Assembly: GCA_035946735.1 (NCBI GenBank)
Contig: DASYYZ010000035.1
Location: forward strand, 31,442-95,441
Direction of reading: 5' to 3'
From: Gp13-AA77 sp035946735
GTDB lineage: Bacteria; Acidobacteriota; Terriglobia; UBA7540
Length of the DNA stretch: 64,000 nucleotides
This document shows positions 27,061 to 35,450 of this stretch, piece by piece (position 1 is the stretch's first letter; each line of letters opens with the position of its first letter). The notes beneath the pieces were generated by a model. It had not been told where the DNA came from. It searched no databases and saw only the letters and a program-made list of their open reading frames with translations. The translations under genes were made by a program, and so were the position numbers.

Positions 27061-27884
27061 GCGGCTTCCTCCAGAAGATCGGGCACGCTCCAGAAGTCGC
27101 GCTCGATTCCGGCTTCCATCGCCGGAGTGCAACGCAGGGAGGCATGGCGCAAGCAGAAGTTGTAATAGGCAAAGTGGAGGCCGACCGCCGCTTCGAAGTT
27201 CTCACGCTTCTTGCTGAAAGCGTAGGTCAGGCGGGTCAAGCGCCGCATGTGAAGCCGAGTGGTTCCGTTCAGGCGCTCAACGTAACTAGTGGAGGCCAGT
27301 TGCATATCAGGGTTGCCGGTGACGCGGCGTCTCTCGACCGAAAGAACCTTCGGAGGGCTGTACTTGCGCTCTGGACTCTGCGAGTCATCCTGCCCGTATT
27401 CCTTGATGACTTGGGCGTAGTCCACTTCCGAGCCGAACGCCAGTTCTACGGCGTCAACGTACGCCCTCAGCGCATCGCTCGACAGTTGAACGCGCCTGGA
27501 GAGCCGTGAGGCCATGTCAGACACAAAGGCATTTGCCGTGGCTTTGTCGCGTTTGCCAACCTTGAACGCGGGCACTAGCTTGGTATCGGCGTCGATAGCG
27601 CAGAACGTCCAAACGTCTCCAACTTGCGGGTCATCTGTGGGCCGGACGTGACGCTCCTTCTTGCCGATGAATCCCCAAATCTCATCGACCTGTAGATTCT
27701 CACAAGGCAGGTTCCGCATCTTGCTGTCAAGAAGAGCCGCGCATCCTTGGCCGACCTTCACACCAAGACGCATAATCGTGTCACGATGCACGCCCGTCAT
27801 GCGCTCGATTGACCGGATGCTTGAGCCTTCCGCCAGCGCTCCGATTATCATCGCCTGCTTTTCCGTGCTGAGCATGTTCGCCAT
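27057..27884 (-). CDS. IS1-family DDE transposase
   Basis: A 275-residue protein made from a single frame, not by the programmed frameshift of classic IS1. A helix-turn-helix (SSIRSIERMTGVHRDTIMRL, ~21-40) precedes the catalytic domain. LQVDEIWGFIGKKE (Asp67) matches the VDEMWSFVGSK motif of IS1 InsB; Asp137 is in SSDALRAYVDAV and Glu203 in STSYVERLNGTTRLH. The start at ATG 27884 is set by GGAGGCGGGGATCAA and by the promoter at 27907-27935. An open frame reaches back to 28721 but is only antisense to the divergent gene. Confidence 0.92.
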   Translation of the reverse strand: MANMLSTEKQAMIIGALAEGSSIRSIERMTGVHRDTIMRLGVKVGQGCAALLDSKMRNLPCENLQVDEIWGFIGKKERHVRPTDDPQVGDVWTFCAIDADTKLVPAFKVGKRDKATANAFVSDMASRLSRRVQLSSDALRAYVDAVELAFGSEVDYAQVIKEYGQDDSQSPERKYSPPKVLSVERRRVTGNPDMQLASTSYVERLNGTTRLHMRRLTRLTYAFSKKRENFEAAVGLHFAYYNFCLRHASLRCTPAMEAGIERDFWSVPDLLEEAA

Positions 27885-27906
27885 TTGATCCCCGCCTCCG
27901 ATAAAT

Positions 27907-27957
27907 ACTGTACCCCAATAATCTAAGCTTGTCAAGAAATATTTTTGTGGTACGATA
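27907..27957. promoter_or_regulatory. Divergent sigma-70 promoters sharing their -35 region
   Basis: Minus strand: TTGACA (27935-27930), 17 bp, TACAGT (27912-27907), driving the transposase operon. Plus strand: TTGTCA (27929-27934), 16 bp, TACGAT (27951-27956), predicted to start transcription 3-4 bases before the ATG at 27966. The two -35 hexamers overlap, so the promoters should compete. Prediction from consensus only. Confidence 0.65.
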
Positions 27958-27965
27958 TTCCGGCC

Positions 27966-28787
27966 ATGAGAATCATCATTGCCGCCTTCGTCTTCGCAGC
28001 CTTGGTGGTATATGGGGAAAAAGCCAAAGCCCAAAGCAAGGCCAGTGAGCATAACTCCGCCGCAGCGAAACAACAATCGGACGGCACGGGAACGGGGACG
28101 GTCATCGTAGTAAATCAGCAGACCACCAAGGGGGAGGAACAGCGCCATGAGGCTAAGGCGCCAAGCTACCACCATGAACTGCTTTTGCCTCAAAACCTCC
28201 CCAACCTCGCACTGGTGATGATCGGCATTTTTGCCGTTGCGATGGCTTACCATACTCTCAGGGCGCTCAAACGCCAAATAGACGCAGTGGTTTCCAGCGA
28301 ACGAGCACGAGTTGTCCCTGAACTGGTTCGTTACACCGACTTGGTTACGATCGGTCTGAGGTTGGTTAACATGGGACGTACCGTAGCCCAGATATCGGGC
28401 TACGAAATGCACTGCGGGTTTTTCGACTGGAAAAGACAGGTACTGAGGATAGGACAGATCAATTCCGGCGGAGTCGATAAGATGCTCGGAGGCTCCGAAA
28501 ACATCGAAGTTGCGGGCGAAATCGTTGATATAGATAGGTTTGTCAGAGATAAATCTGCTGGCCTCGACACATATGACAATTGGCTTGTGCTCTTGGTTGT
28601 AGTGAGGTATCGGCACGTCTTTAGCGGAACGGAACCCGAGGCCTACATCTTTCGCTTCGTTTACACTCCCACAACCAAGAGTTTTAGACGAGAAGAGGTG
28701 ACAGACGCGGACAGACTCCAAGCCCGTGAGAAGACGATCTCCCCCGTGCCACAGGACGGTGATGACAAATATTACGGACCAAATTAG
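27966..28787 (+). CDS. Membrane protein of unknown function, transposon cargo
   Basis: A 273-residue protein starting MRIIIAAFVFAALVVYGEKAKAQ, a cleavable signal peptide. A low-complexity linker is followed by a second hydrophobic helix (LPNLALVMIGIFAVAMAYHTL, about 81-101), then RALKRQIDAVVSSERARVVPEL and a beta-rich domain. Similar signal-linker-helix layouts occur in many unannotated membrane proteins with an all-beta soluble domain. ATG 27966 is preferred to an in-frame start at 27945 because of the promoter. The stop codon TAG (28785-28787) lies within the right inverted repeat, so the gene moves as part of the element. Function unknown. Confidence 0.75.
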   Translation: MRIIIAAFVFAALVVYGEKAKAQSKASEHNSAAAKQQSDGTGTGTVIVVNQQTTKGEEQRHEAKAPSYHHELLLPQNLPNLALVMIGIFAVAMAYHTLRALKRQIDAVVSSERARVVPELVRYTDLVTIGLRLVNMGRTVAQISGYEMHCGFFDWKRQVLRIGQINSGGVDKMLGGSENIEVAGEIVDIDRFVRDKSAGLDTYDNWLVLLVVVRYRHVFSGTEPEAYIFRFVYTPTTKSFRREEVTDADRLQAREKTISPVPQDGDDKYYGPN

Positions 28788-28796
28788 GACACTACC
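28780..28796 (-). repeat. Right terminal inverted repeat of IS1-family element
   Basis: Reverse complement of GGTAGTGTCCTAATTTG. It contains the stop codon of the membrane-protein gene and is followed by GGAATCTC. Confidence 0.95.
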
Positions 28797-28804
28797 GGAA
28801 TCTC
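28797..28804. repeat. Right target-site duplication, GGAATCTC
   Basis: Exact match to 26212-26219. Confidence 0.92.
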
Positions 28805-28944
28805 CGCTGGCTTGTCAGAGGGGGTGCTTCTCGCTCCCGACTCATCATCCTCGATGCCCATAACAGATACCTTCGTCAGAGCGCTCCTGATACCATGCTG
28901 GATGGCGTCACGAGGACGGTGCTGAAAAACTTCACGGAGCCCCG

Positions 28945-29634
28945 ATGAAAAAGGACGAGGTTCGAACCCGGATCGCCGAAGTAGGAATCATCCCCGTGCT
29001 GGAGGCTTCGTCACTCGAGGAGGCGCGCTTTGCCGCCACGGCGCTTGCCGAGGGCGGCATTCCGATTGTTGAATTCACGATTCTCGATCTTCACACGATC
29101 GAGACGCTTCGGGAATTCGTACTCTCTTCAACGAACGTGCTGATCGGCGCCGGAAGAATCCGGGACCGCGACACGGCGCGCCGCGCCCTCGACGCCGGAG
29201 CGGAATTTCTGGTGACTCCCGATGTCGGTCTCGAGACCGTCAAGGTTGGTGTTGAAGAAGACAGATTCGTGATGGCGGGGGCCCTGACAGCGAGCGAGGT
29301 TCTGACCGCTTGGAATGCGGGTTCCGACTTTGTGAAGATCTTCCCCTGCGCCCAAGTCGGCGGACCTCAATACATCAGAGCATTGAAGGGACCCTTCCCG
29401 GACATCCCCCTGGTGCCCACGGGCGGCGTGAACTTGAACACAGCCGGCGACTTCATTCTCGCCGGAGCAGCCGCGCTCGGAGTCGGCGCAGAGCTCGTGA
29501 TGAAACAAGCCATCAAGTCACGTGCGCACGATGTGATTCGCGATTTGGCTCGCCGGTTTGTGTATGCCGTGCGCGAGGGGCGCAGTAATATACTGCACAC
29601 CAATCATGCCAAGGCGCGATTGGGCCCACTCTGA
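28945..29634 (+). CDS. KDPG/KHG aldolase family protein, divergent
   Basis: A 229-residue class I aldolase of the Eda fold, which splits 2-keto-3-deoxy-6-phosphogluconate or 4-hydroxy-2-oxoglutarate to pyruvate plus an aldehyde. The Schiff-base lysine is Lys131 in SDFVKIFPC, the general base is Glu43 in IVEFTIL, and the phosphate-binding end is VPTGGVNLNTAGDF. Two usual substrate motifs differ. The E-V-T-L-R-T segment reads EFTILD, without the arginine, and GAGTV reads GAGRI. It may therefore use a related keto-acid substrate. Adjacent genes do not form an obvious pathway. Confidence 0.83.
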   Translation: MKKDEVRTRIAEVGIIPVLEASSLEEARFAATALAEGGIPIVEFTILDLHTIETLREFVLSSTNVLIGAGRIRDRDTARRALDAGAEFLVTPDVGLETVKVGVEEDRFVMAGALTASEVLTAWNAGSDFVKIFPCAQVGGPQYIRALKGPFPDIPLVPTGGVNLNTAGDFILAGAAALGVGAELVMKQAIKSRAHDVIRDLARRFVYAVREGRSNILHTNHAKARLGPL

Positions 29635-29703
29635 CCGCTGGAATCTTTTTGCTCCCGGGCCGGGCGTTTCTTCGATCGCCGCTTCTCTTTTGTAGACTGA
29701 ATG

Positions 29704-30480
29704 CTAGCTATTGACGCCGCTCGCCAGCATTCCGCCATCCACCAGCAGAATATGACCCGTGACATAACTCGCTGCTTCTGAAGCCAGGAAAACTGCGGCG
29801 CCAATCAACTCCTCCAGCCGGCCGAATCGTCTCATCGGCGTGCGTGACAGAAATTCGCGGCCGCGCTCGGTGCCATCGAGCAGACCGGCGTTGAGATCTG
29901 TGCGGAATACGCCGGGCGCGATGGCGTTGACGGTGACGCCCTTCTCGGCCCATTCAATCGCCAGAGACTTGGTCAGCGATGCGACTGCGGCTTTGCTGGC
30001 CGAGTATGCGGTCACCTCCCTGAGACTCACGAGAGAAGAGATCGAAGCGATATTGATGATGCGCCCGTAGCCACGTTCGATCATGTGCCGGCCGAACACC
30101 TGGCACGCCCGAAGGGTTCCGGTGAGGTTTGTGTCGAGGATGCTCAGCCACTCGGGCTCGGGAAAATCGAGCGTTGGCATACGCTTCGTCCGGCCCGCGG
30201 AGTTGACAAGGATCTGCACGGCTCCGAACTCGCTGAGAACCGCGTCCCGCAGGCGCTCGACGCTGGAAGATTCCGTCACGTCGCAGCTGACGTCAAGCGA
30301 ACGGCGGCCGAGCGCCCTGATTCCATCGGCAGCGGAGCGGACCAGGTCGGAGCGGCGCCCCGTCGCCACGACATCGGCCCCCGCCACCGCCAGACCTTTG
30401 GCCAACGTCAAGCCAATGCCACTGGTTCCGCCGATGACAACGGCGGTCTTGCCCCTGAGATCGAGAAGTGGATGGCCCAT
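29704..30480 (-). CDS. SDR-family oxidoreductase
   Basis: A 258-residue short-chain dehydrogenase/reductase. The cofactor loop is VIGGTSGIG, followed by CDVTE, LVNSAGRT and the catalytic YSASK (Tyr159, Lys163) with the serine in NIASISS. It ends with the common YVTGHILLVDGGML. The GRRSD stretch after beta-2 suggests NADP(H). Closest named relatives by pattern are gluconate 5-dehydrogenase / KduD and FabG-like enzymes, and the substrate cannot be fixed. It is convergent with the aldolase gene, and a sugar-acid role would fit that neighbour. Confidence 0.87.
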   Translation of the reverse strand: MGHPLLDLRGKTAVVIGGTSGIGLTLAKGLAVAGADVVATGRRSDLVRSAADGIRALGRRSLDVSCDVTESSSVERLRDAVLSEFGAVQILVNSAGRTKRMPTLDFPEPEWLSILDTNLTGTLRACQVFGRHMIERGYGRIINIASISSLVSLREVTAYSASKAAVASLTKSLAIEWAEKGVTVNAIAPGVFRTDLNAGLLDGTERGREFLSRTPMRRFGRLEELIGAAVFLASEAASYVTGHILLVDGGMLASGVNS

Positions 30481-30556
30481 AGCGCCCTCACCCTGGAAGC
30501 TTGGTTTTCAAACTCAACTTACAGCTTAACCATGCGGTTGAAAAAGGCAAAGCCGT

Positions 30557-31615
30557 TTATGGTGACGCTTGCGGCGCGGAGACGATTTCAGGCTCTGACT
30601 TGCGGGCCTCGCGCCACAGCGCCAGGTAGCCCTGCAGCGTGCGCATCATCTTCCTGAAGGAGTCCAAATCCAAAGATTGAGCGCCATCGCTGTAGGCTTT
30701 TTCAGGACACGGGTGGACCTCGACAATCACCCCGTCCGCTCCAATCGCCACCGCCGCACGAGAAACCGCGGACACAAGGCTGCGCTTGCCCGTTGCATGG
30801 CTGGGATCCACAATCACCGGCAGGTGTGTCAACTCGTTGAGCGCCGGCACAGCGGCAAGATCGCAGGTATTTCGCGTGGCGGTTTCGAAGGTACGAATGC
30901 CTCGTTCGCACAGCACGATATGGGGATTGCCGTGTGCCGTGATGTATTCGGCCGACATCAGGAGCTCCTTGAGGGTCGAGCTCATGCCGCGCTTCAGCAG
31001 CACCGGCCGGCCGCACTTGCCGAGCTCTTTCAGCAGCGAGAAGTTTTGCATGTTGCGGGCGCCCACTTGCATGATGTCCGCGTAGTCCGCCACCAGGCCC
31101 ACGTCGCGGTCGCTCATGACCTCGGTCACCACCGCCAGGCCGGTGGCAGCGCGGGCCTTGGCCAGAAGTTTCAGGCCTTCGAGCTCCAAACCCTGAAAGT
31201 CGTAGGGCGAGGTCCTCGGCTTGAAGGCGCCGCCGCGCAGGATCCTGGCGCCCGCCTCCGAGACGCCTTGCGCCGTCTCCATGATCTGCTTTTCGCTCTC
31301 CACCGAGCACGGCCCCGCCGCCACCGTGAATTCGTCGCCGCCCACCTCGACGCCATTCGCACGGACGCGCGTACGCTCCTTCTTGAATTCCCTGCTCACG
31401 AACTTGTAAGGGGCAGAGATGCGAACCGCGCTCTCAACGCCCGGCGCCGCTTCCAGGCTTTCGAGGCAGGCGGTGACATCGCCGATGCCGACCGCGCCAA
31501 TCACCACCCGCTCCTCGCCGGCGATGGAATGGACCTTGTATCCAAACTCGCGAATGCGTTCGCAGACGTGCTCGATCTCTTCCTTGGTGGCATGACGGCG
31601 CATGGAAATAATCAC
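30557..31615 (-). CDS. aroF: 3-deoxy-7-phosphoheptulonate synthase (DAHP synthase, type I beta)
   Basis: First enzyme of the shikimate pathway, joining PEP and erythrose 4-phosphate. The 352-residue protein has an N-terminal ferredoxin-like regulatory domain (~1-85, MRRHATKEEIEHVCERIRE...), the form that allows feedback control by aromatic amino acids in Thermotoga-type enzymes. The catalytic barrel contains VAAGPCSVESEKQIM, GGAFKPRTSPYDFQG, LLKRGMSSTLKELL and VIVDPSHATGKRSLV. The GTG 31615 start follows GGGAGG with good spacing, while ATG 31603 is 12 bp further in. Confidence 0.93.
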   Translation of the reverse strand: MIISMRRHATKEEIEHVCERIREFGYKVHSIAGEERVVIGAVGIGDVTACLESLEAAPGVESAVRISAPYKFVSREFKKERTRVRANGVEVGGDEFTVAAGPCSVESEKQIMETAQGVSEAGARILRGGAFKPRTSPYDFQGLELEGLKLLAKARAATGLAVVTEVMSDRDVGLVADYADIMQVGARNMQNFSLLKELGKCGRPVLLKRGMSSTLKELLMSAEYITAHGNPHIVLCERGIRTFETATRNTCDLAAVPALNELTHLPVIVDPSHATGKRSLVSAVSRAAVAIGADGVIVEVHPCPEKAYSDGAQSLDLDSFRKMMRTLQGYLALWREARKSEPEIVSAPQASP

Positions 31616-31921
31616 GGCGTTTCACCTCCCGTCGGCAAGCTGTACTCCCTCGCCGGCTGCGGTGCGGAGTTGACCTTGCCTGAGTGGTAGCGCGACTGAA
31701 CGCGGGTCGACCGCTACTTGTCTTTATGCTACCAAACAAACGCTCGGGCCTCGTGAATTCGTGAGCGAATACGGCAACAGGATTCTAACGCCGGAATCAC
31801 CGCGGGGTCGCCCGGCGATACCCGCGTGAACCAGCGCACCTGCCGGAGCGGTGCAACTTAGGTGAAACCTAAAAGGTGTAGAATACGTGCGGACGAAAAT
31901 CTGGGAAGGGGTTTTCAGGCC

Positions 31922-34786
31922 ATGAAAACAAGCCAGGGACGAATGCGAGCTTGGATTCCGGTTCTTCTGACAGCAGGCTTGATCGCGAGCCTGGCGGGCG
32001 TCTGGCGTGATCGTGCGGCCACAACCTGGGCGCAGGAGAAATCCGCGCCCCGCGAGATCAGTCTATCCAGCAGCAAGATGCTGATCACGCCTGCGCCCGG
32101 GGATCCCCAGCGCAGCAACAGCTTTCCCACGGCGGCGGTGGTGAGTCCTGACGGTCGGTATCTTGCCATCCTCAATAACGGCTACGGGACGGCGGAGTCC
32201 GGTTATAACCAGTCGATTGCCGTGCTCGACCTCGAAACCAACCAGCTCTCGGATTATCCCGACGCTCGGCTCGCCAGGCGAGGACACCAGACTTATTTTC
32301 TGGGTCTCGCTTTCAGCCCGGGCGGCCACCATCTCTACGCTTCGATCGCTTCGATCACCGACTACAATGGCATCGAGCCTGGTGACACCGGGAACGGCAT
32401 CGCGGTTTACAGTTTTGACGGCGGCCGCATCGCGCCGGAGCATTTCATCAAGATTCCCTTGCAGCCGCTCAAAGCCAATCAAAAAACGAAGGTGAACCGT
32501 TTGCTGCCGGCCGGCATGGCGATTCCCTACCCTGCTGGTCTGGCCGTGACCGGCGAAGAAGGTCACGAGCGCTTGCTCGTCGCAGACGATCTATCCGACG
32601 ACGTCCTGCTGCTGGATGCCACGAGCGGCGAGACCATTCATCGCTGCGACATCAGTACGCATGACGACGTCCCGGCTTCGTATCCCTATGCGGTGGCGGC
32701 CACGCGCGATGGCAAGCGCGCCTGGGTGAGTTTGTGGAACGCGTCTGAAGTGGACGAGCTGGACCTCGGCGCCGGAACGGTGGCGCGTCGCATACCGTTG
32801 CTGCCGCCGACTGAGCCCACGCGCCCGGGATCGCATCCCACGGCTCTGCTGCTCGGTCCTGGTGAAGATCGACTCTACGTAACGCTGGCCAACGCCGACC
32901 GGGTGGCGGCGGTGAATACCGCCACCGGGCAGCTGACAGCGCTGCTCTCCACTCAGTTTCCAGGCGAAAAATACTACGGGACCTTTCCCAACGCCCTGGC
33001 GCAGAATGCCGCCGGCGACCGGCTCTATGTTGCCGACGCCTCTGCGAACTCGGTGGCGGTGTTTGACGTCGCGCATCTGGATTCGTCGTCAAGTGGAATT
33101 GCCGTGTCAGCCTTGGGCTTCATCCCTACGGAGTGGTATCCGACCGCGCTTGCTGTACAAGGCGGAGACCTGTTCGTGGTCACCGGGAAGGGTCAAGGGC
33201 CGGGGCCGAACTCCACCGTATTGCCGCCGCAGCCCGGCCAGCAAAGCACGAGGCCCAATCACCCTTACATCCCCACCCTCATTCACGGTTCGGTGGCGCG
33301 GCTCAATGTGCAGAAGGCGCAAAGCGAGCTTTCCGAACTCACCCGTCAGGCGGTGGAGAGCAATCGCATGCAGAACCAGCCTGCGCCGATACGGTTCGCA
33401 TCCGGCAAAAGCCCGATTGAACACGTGATCTACATCATCAAGGAGAACCGCACCTTCGACCAGATCCTGGGCGACATGAAAGAGGCGAACGGCGATCCCT
33501 CGCTCGTGATGTACGGCGAGGACATCACGCCCAACCAGCACGCGCTCGCCCGGCAATTCGGCATCCTGGACAACTTCTACACCAGCGGCGAAGTCTCGGG
33601 AAACGGGCACGTGTGGTCCACCGCCGCCATCACCAGCGACTACACGGAAAAGACCTGGGAGATCTCTTATCGCGGCGGCGAGCGCCTCTACGATTACGAA
33701 GGCGAGGTCGAAAACGCATATCCGCTGCAGCAGGGTATCCCGGACGTGAACGAACCGGCCACGGGCTATCTCTGGGGCGACGTGGCGCGCGCCGGGCTGA
33801 CCTACCGGCATTACGGCGAATTCGTGGCCACGGAGTGGTGCAATGATACCGAGCCCGGGCAGTCGCCCGCTGCCGGCACGCCGCACCCTCAAGGTGAAGA
33901 CTGCGCCAAGCCTTTCATTCGCCCGGGCGATCCCTTGCCGCCGAATCTCGGGCAGCCGCAAGGGGCGCCGAATCCATGGCCCTGGCCGGTGCCGGTGATC
34001 GCGCGCGACGTACCCACCAAACCTGAGCTCGTGGGACACTTCGATCCACGTTTCCCCGACTTCAATCTTCTCTACCCGGACCAATTACGGGTGGACGAGT
34101 TTCTGAACGAGTTCAACGGCTTTGTGGAGGCCCGCAAGCAGGGGCAGAAGTCCGGCGAAATGCCTCAGTACGTGTTGCTGCGGCTGCCGAACGACCATAC
34201 CATGGGGACGCGTCCCGGCGGCCCCAAGCCCGAAGCGTCCGTCGCCGACAATGACCTCGCTGTAGGCCGAGTGGCCGAGGCTATTTCGAAGAGCCCCTAC
34301 TGGGATGACACGGCGATCTTCGTGCTCGAAGACGACGCCCAGGACGGCGCGGACCACGTGGACTCCCATCGCAGTCCGGCTCTCGTGATCAGCCGGTATG
34401 CCCCCGGCTCCGCGGCGCGGCCCTTCGTGGATCATAGCTTTTACACAACCGTGAATGTGGTACGCACCATGGAAGTCCTGTTGGGCCTGCCGCCCATGAA
34501 CAACAACGATGCCTGGGCGCAACCGATGGCGGAAATGTTCAGCGGACCGCCGACCCAGCAGCCATTCACCGCCGACGATCGCAACCTAAAGAATGGTCTG
34601 CTCTACCAGATGAATCCTCCCAGAGCGCCCGGCGGGAAAGCGTCCGCGCGCATGGACTTTTCGCACGCCGACGCAGTGAATACCGCTGAGCTCAATCGCA
34701 TCTTGTGGCGTGAACGCAAGGGCAACACGCCGATGCCGCCGCCGAAACATACCGTCTTTCCGGCAAGCGAGGGAGATGGAGACTGA
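31922..34786 (+). CDS. Exported beta-propeller / phosphoesterase fusion protein
   Basis: A 954-residue protein with an N-terminal membrane or signal segment (MRAWIPVLLTAGLIASLAGVW). About residues 45-470 form a YVTN/NHL-type beta-propeller with repeated motifs such as VVSPDGRYLAILNNG, GLAFSPGGHHLYASI and AGDRLYVADASANSVAVFD. The C-terminal half is an alkaline-phosphatase-superfamily phosphoesterase: IEHVIYIIKENRTFDQILGDM, QFGILDNFYTSGEVSGNGHVWS, WDDTAIFVLEDDAQDGADHVD and HRSPALVISRYAPG. The ATG 31922 after GGGAAGGGG was chosen over an upstream ATG at 31862. Predicted periplasmic or secreted phosphate-ester hydrolase; substrate unknown. Confidence 0.9.
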   Translation: MKTSQGRMRAWIPVLLTAGLIASLAGVWRDRAATTWAQEKSAPREISLSSSKMLITPAPGDPQRSNSFPTAAVVSPDGRYLAILNNGYGTAESGYNQSIAVLDLETNQLSDYPDARLARRGHQTYFLGLAFSPGGHHLYASIASITDYNGIEPGDTGNGIAVYSFDGGRIAPEHFIKIPLQPLKANQKTKVNRLLPAGMAIPYPAGLAVTGEEGHERLLVADDLSDDVLLLDATSGETIHRCDISTHDDVPASYPYAVAATRDGKRAWVSLWNASEVDELDLGAGTVARRIPLLPPTEPTRPGSHPTALLLGPGEDRLYVTLANADRVAAVNTATGQLTALLSTQFPGEKYYGTFPNALAQNAAGDRLYVADASANSVAVFDVAHLDSSSSGIAVSALGFIPTEWYPTALAVQGGDLFVVTGKGQGPGPNSTVLPPQPGQQSTRPNHPYIPTLIHGSVARLNVQKAQSELSELTRQAVESNRMQNQPAPIRFASGKSPIEHVIYIIKENRTFDQILGDMKEANGDPSLVMYGEDITPNQHALARQFGILDNFYTSGEVSGNGHVWSTAAITSDYTEKTWEISYRGGERLYDYEGEVENAYPLQQGIPDVNEPATGYLWGDVARAGLTYRHYGEFVATEWCNDTEPGQSPAAGTPHPQGEDCAKPFIRPGDPLPPNLGQPQGAPNPWPWPVPVIARDVPTKPELVGHFDPRFPDFNLLYPDQLRVDEFLNEFNGFVEARKQGQKSGEMPQYVLLRLPNDHTMGTRPGGPKPEASVADNDLAVGRVAEAISKSPYWDDTAIFVLEDDAQDGADHVDSHRSPALVISRYAPGSAARPFVDHSFYTTVNVVRTMEVLLGLPPMNNNDAWAQPMAEMFSGPPTQQPFTADDRNLKNGLLYQMNPPRAPGGKASARMDFSHADAVNTAELNRILWRERKGNTPMPPPKHTVFPASEGDGD

Positions 34787-34858
34787 GCGGGCGAGTCAAG
34801 AGTCGAGAGATGCGAAACAGGGACACGAGCGCGTTGCACAGCACGCGGGAGGGGATAA

Positions 34859-35221
34859 ATGAATCGAGAAGTGGCTCTGAAGATCGTGTTGGCGGTGGCA
34901 GGATTGCTCTTTTTGGCGTCAGCTTATCCCTTGATGGTGTTTGTGCGGCAAGAGCCTGCGTTGTCGATGATGTTCAGCCTTTATGTCACGCTCGGCGTTT
35001 TCTTGCTTCTCGCAATCCGCAACCCCTCGGCGAGTCGCAGCCTGATCGCTTTTACAGCATGGTCGAGCTTCGCTCATGCCGCCGTTATGGGCACTCAGGC
35101 ATTGCGGAACATGATTTCACGAGGAGAACTGGTGGGTGTGGCGGTGCTCATCGTCATCGGCGCAGCTTTGATCGCGCTAGCGCCCGCAAAGCAGAGTGCC
35201 GCACCTGATTCACCTCCGTAG
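34859..35221 (+). CDS. Small four-helix membrane protein
   Basis: A 120-residue protein with four predicted membrane helices: VALKIVLAVAGLLFLASAYPLMVF, MMFSLYVTLGVFLLLAI, SLIAFTAWSSFAHAAVMGTQA and LVGVAVLIVIGAALIAL. It resembles small membrane proteins annotated as DUF6632, though the match is from memory of the pattern only. GGGAGGGGATAAATG supplies a strong ribosome site. It follows the phosphoesterase gene by 72 bp on the same strand and may be cotranscribed. Function unknown. Confidence 0.72.
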   Translation: MNREVALKIVLAVAGLLFLASAYPLMVFVRQEPALSMMFSLYVTLGVFLLLAIRNPSASRSLIAFTAWSSFAHAAVMGTQALRNMISRGELVGVAVLIVIGAALIALAPAKQSAAPDSPP

Positions 35222-35275
35222 TAGTATTTGTCAAGCACGTTCACGGCGGGCTGGCGCAGACGGCCAAGACGGCTT

Positions 35276-35405
35276 GGTAGTGGTTCGGATTGGCAGGATT
35301 GTAGCGCGGGTGTCCCACCCGCGCCGTCCGAGATCGAGCCAAGAGGACGGAGACGAACCGCGAGCGCGGACACCCGCGCTACAGGCACCAAGCTGAACCA
35401 CTACC
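35276..35405. mobile_element. 130-bp MITE with IS1-type ends and 8-bp target duplication
   Basis: Both ends read GGTAGTGGTTC inward and continue as imperfect inverted repeats of about 40 bp that include a perfect 16-bp arm (TGTAGCGCGGGTGTCC at 35300-35315 and its complement at 35368-35383). The flanks GACGGCTT at 35268-35275 and 35406-35413 are an exact 8-bp duplication. The element has no coding capacity. The terminal GGTAGTG and the 8-bp duplication match the IS1-family transposon at 26220-28796, which could mobilise it. Confidence 0.88.
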
Positions 35406-35450
35406 GACGGCTTTGAGATTTGACTTTCGACTCTTGGCTGTCGACGGCTC

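Larger units (their letters stand above)
26220..28796. mobile_element. IS1-family transposon with cargo genes, 2577 bp
   Basis: The boundaries are visible. A perfect 17-bp inverted repeat, GGTAGTGTCCTAATTTG, occupies 26220-26236 and, as its complement, 28780-28796. The exact 8-bp direct duplication GGAATCTC lies outside both ends. Inside are an IS1-type DDE transposase (27057-27884), three overlapping genes downstream of it on the same strand, and one divergent membrane-protein gene. Intact ends and duplication argue for recent insertion. It separates mraZ's upstream region from the aldolase gene at 28945. IS1 itself is ~770 bp, so four cargo genes are unusual. Confidence 0.93.

Noticed and set aside
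27885..28721. Minus-strand 280-codon open extension of the transposase frame
   Set aside because: It is antisense to the membrane-protein gene. The transposase has a strong ribosome site and promoter at 27884-27935, and the extension has no domain.
33107..34084. 325-codon minus-strand frame in the phosphoesterase gene
   Set aside because: No domain, and it lies wholly inside a conserved gene.
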